Made by a program: the position numbers and the translations under genes. The notes beneath the pieces were generated by a model. The model worked only from the letters and a program-made list of their open reading frames with translations. It searched no databases and had not been told where the DNA came from. A DNA stretch of 64,000 bases from Lysobacter enzymogenes (GTDB lineage: Bacteria > Pseudomonadota > Gammaproteobacteria > Xanthomonadales > Xanthomonadaceae), in NCBI RefSeq assembly GCF_023617245.1, contig NZ_CP067396.1, positions 2,108,001 to 2,172,000 of the forward strand. The letters run 5' to 3'. Positions 63,723 through 64,000 of the stretch are shown here, piece by piece (position 1 is the stretch's first letter; each line of letters begins with the position of its first letter).

Positions 63723-64000
63723 TCAGGCGCGGGCGCGGCGGGCCGGTTCGCGCGCAGCCGGGACGGCCGATTCGCGCAGGATCCGGCGCACGATGCCCAA
63801 CTCGTCGACCAGCTCTTGGTAGGGCGGGAAATTGAAGTCGCGTTCCAGCAGGGTCGGGCGCGGCCCGAACATGCGGTAAGCGTCGCCGAGCAGGTCCCAG
63901 ACCTCGTGCTTGACCGGCGCGCCGTGGGTGTCGACCTTGAGGTCGTCGGCTTCGTCGTAATGGCCGGCGACGTGGATGTAGGCGATGCGCTCGTGCGGCA
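63723..64000 (-). CDS. MNIO (DUF692, HvfB/BufB-like) enzyme, C-terminal part only
   Basis: The last 92 codons are in the window: PHERIAYIHVAGHYDEADDL, KVDTHGAPVKHEVWDLLGDA and GPRPTLLERDFNFPPYQELV, then a helical Arg/Ala tail. IHVAGH, DTHG and LLERDFNFPP are conserved iron-ligand and C-terminal motifs of multinuclear non-haem iron-dependent oxidases, which modify Cys in precursor peptides. The start and any precursor (BufA-like) gene lie beyond the window end. Confidence 0.88.
   Translation of the reverse strand, partial: PHERIAYIHVAGHYDEADDLKVDTHGAPVKHEVWDLLGDAYRMFGPRPTLLERDFNFPPYQELVDELGIVRRILRESAVPAAREPARRARA

Overview
The window reads as chromosome of a very GC-rich gammaproteobacterium of the Xanthomonadaceae, most likely a Lysobacter-type organism. 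The evidence is the gene order accA-dnaE-rnhB-lpxB-lpxA-fabZ-lpxD-bamA-rseP-dxr-cdsA-uppS-frr together with pyrH, tsf-rpsB and map-glnD-dapD-yffB-dapE, the near-universal G/C third codon positions, the dispersed hairpin repeats typical of this family, and secreted lytic genes (a lysyl-endopeptidase-like protease, a GH19 lysozyme-like enzyme, a NodB deacetylase). The genus is an inference. No tRNA, rRNA, CRISPR array, IS element or prophage is visible.

Layout. 1-5500: tilS, an old yellow enzyme, two membrane-anchored proteins resembling a degenerate GT51 transglycosylase, and accA. 5756-23243: an essential minus-strand block (dnaE, a DUF1232 protein, rnhB, lpxB, a CxCG protein, lpxA, fabZ, lpxD, bamA, rseP, dxr, cdsA, uppS, frr) covering DNA replication, lipid A, outer-membrane assembly, isoprenoid/undecaprenyl and phospholipid precursors, and ribosome recycling. 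23551-31500: the usual rpsB-tsf-pyrH-frr group is interrupted twice. A zinc/cobalt-type CDF exporter with a huge His-rich tail and a BlaI/M56 regulator pair lie between frr and pyrH. An AIM24 protein, three tandem secreted SH3-like proteins and a small secreted protein lie between pyrH and tsf. 31566-33561: tsf and rpsB. 34105-40568: map, glnD, dapD, a PH-like membrane protein, yffB and dapE, mostly overlapping, linking nitrogen sensing with lysine/diaminopimelate synthesis. 40715-45315: a penicillin-acylase-family hydrolase, then asnB preceded by what looks like an asparagine attenuator. 45532-54814: accessory secreted and membrane genes. 55544-64000: rnr, rlmB, a guanidine-II riboswitch with its gdx exporter, a GNAT, a GH19 enzyme, rnt, and the edge of an MNIO (bufferin/HvfBC-like) metallophore locus cut by the window end.

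The most interesting signals are: (1) an Asn-rich leader peptide plus intrinsic terminator upstream of asnB; (2) an inverted-repeat element inserted in frame in dnaE; (3) a BlaI/M56 pair whose M56 partner ends in a very long charged helix instead of a penicillin-binding sensor, with two matching operators; (4) a textbook two-hairpin guanidine-II motif in front of gdx; (5) several families of hairpin repeats that occupy most intergenic gaps, one of which supplies the dnaE stop codon.

All calls come from reading sequence and translations by eye; no database search was run.
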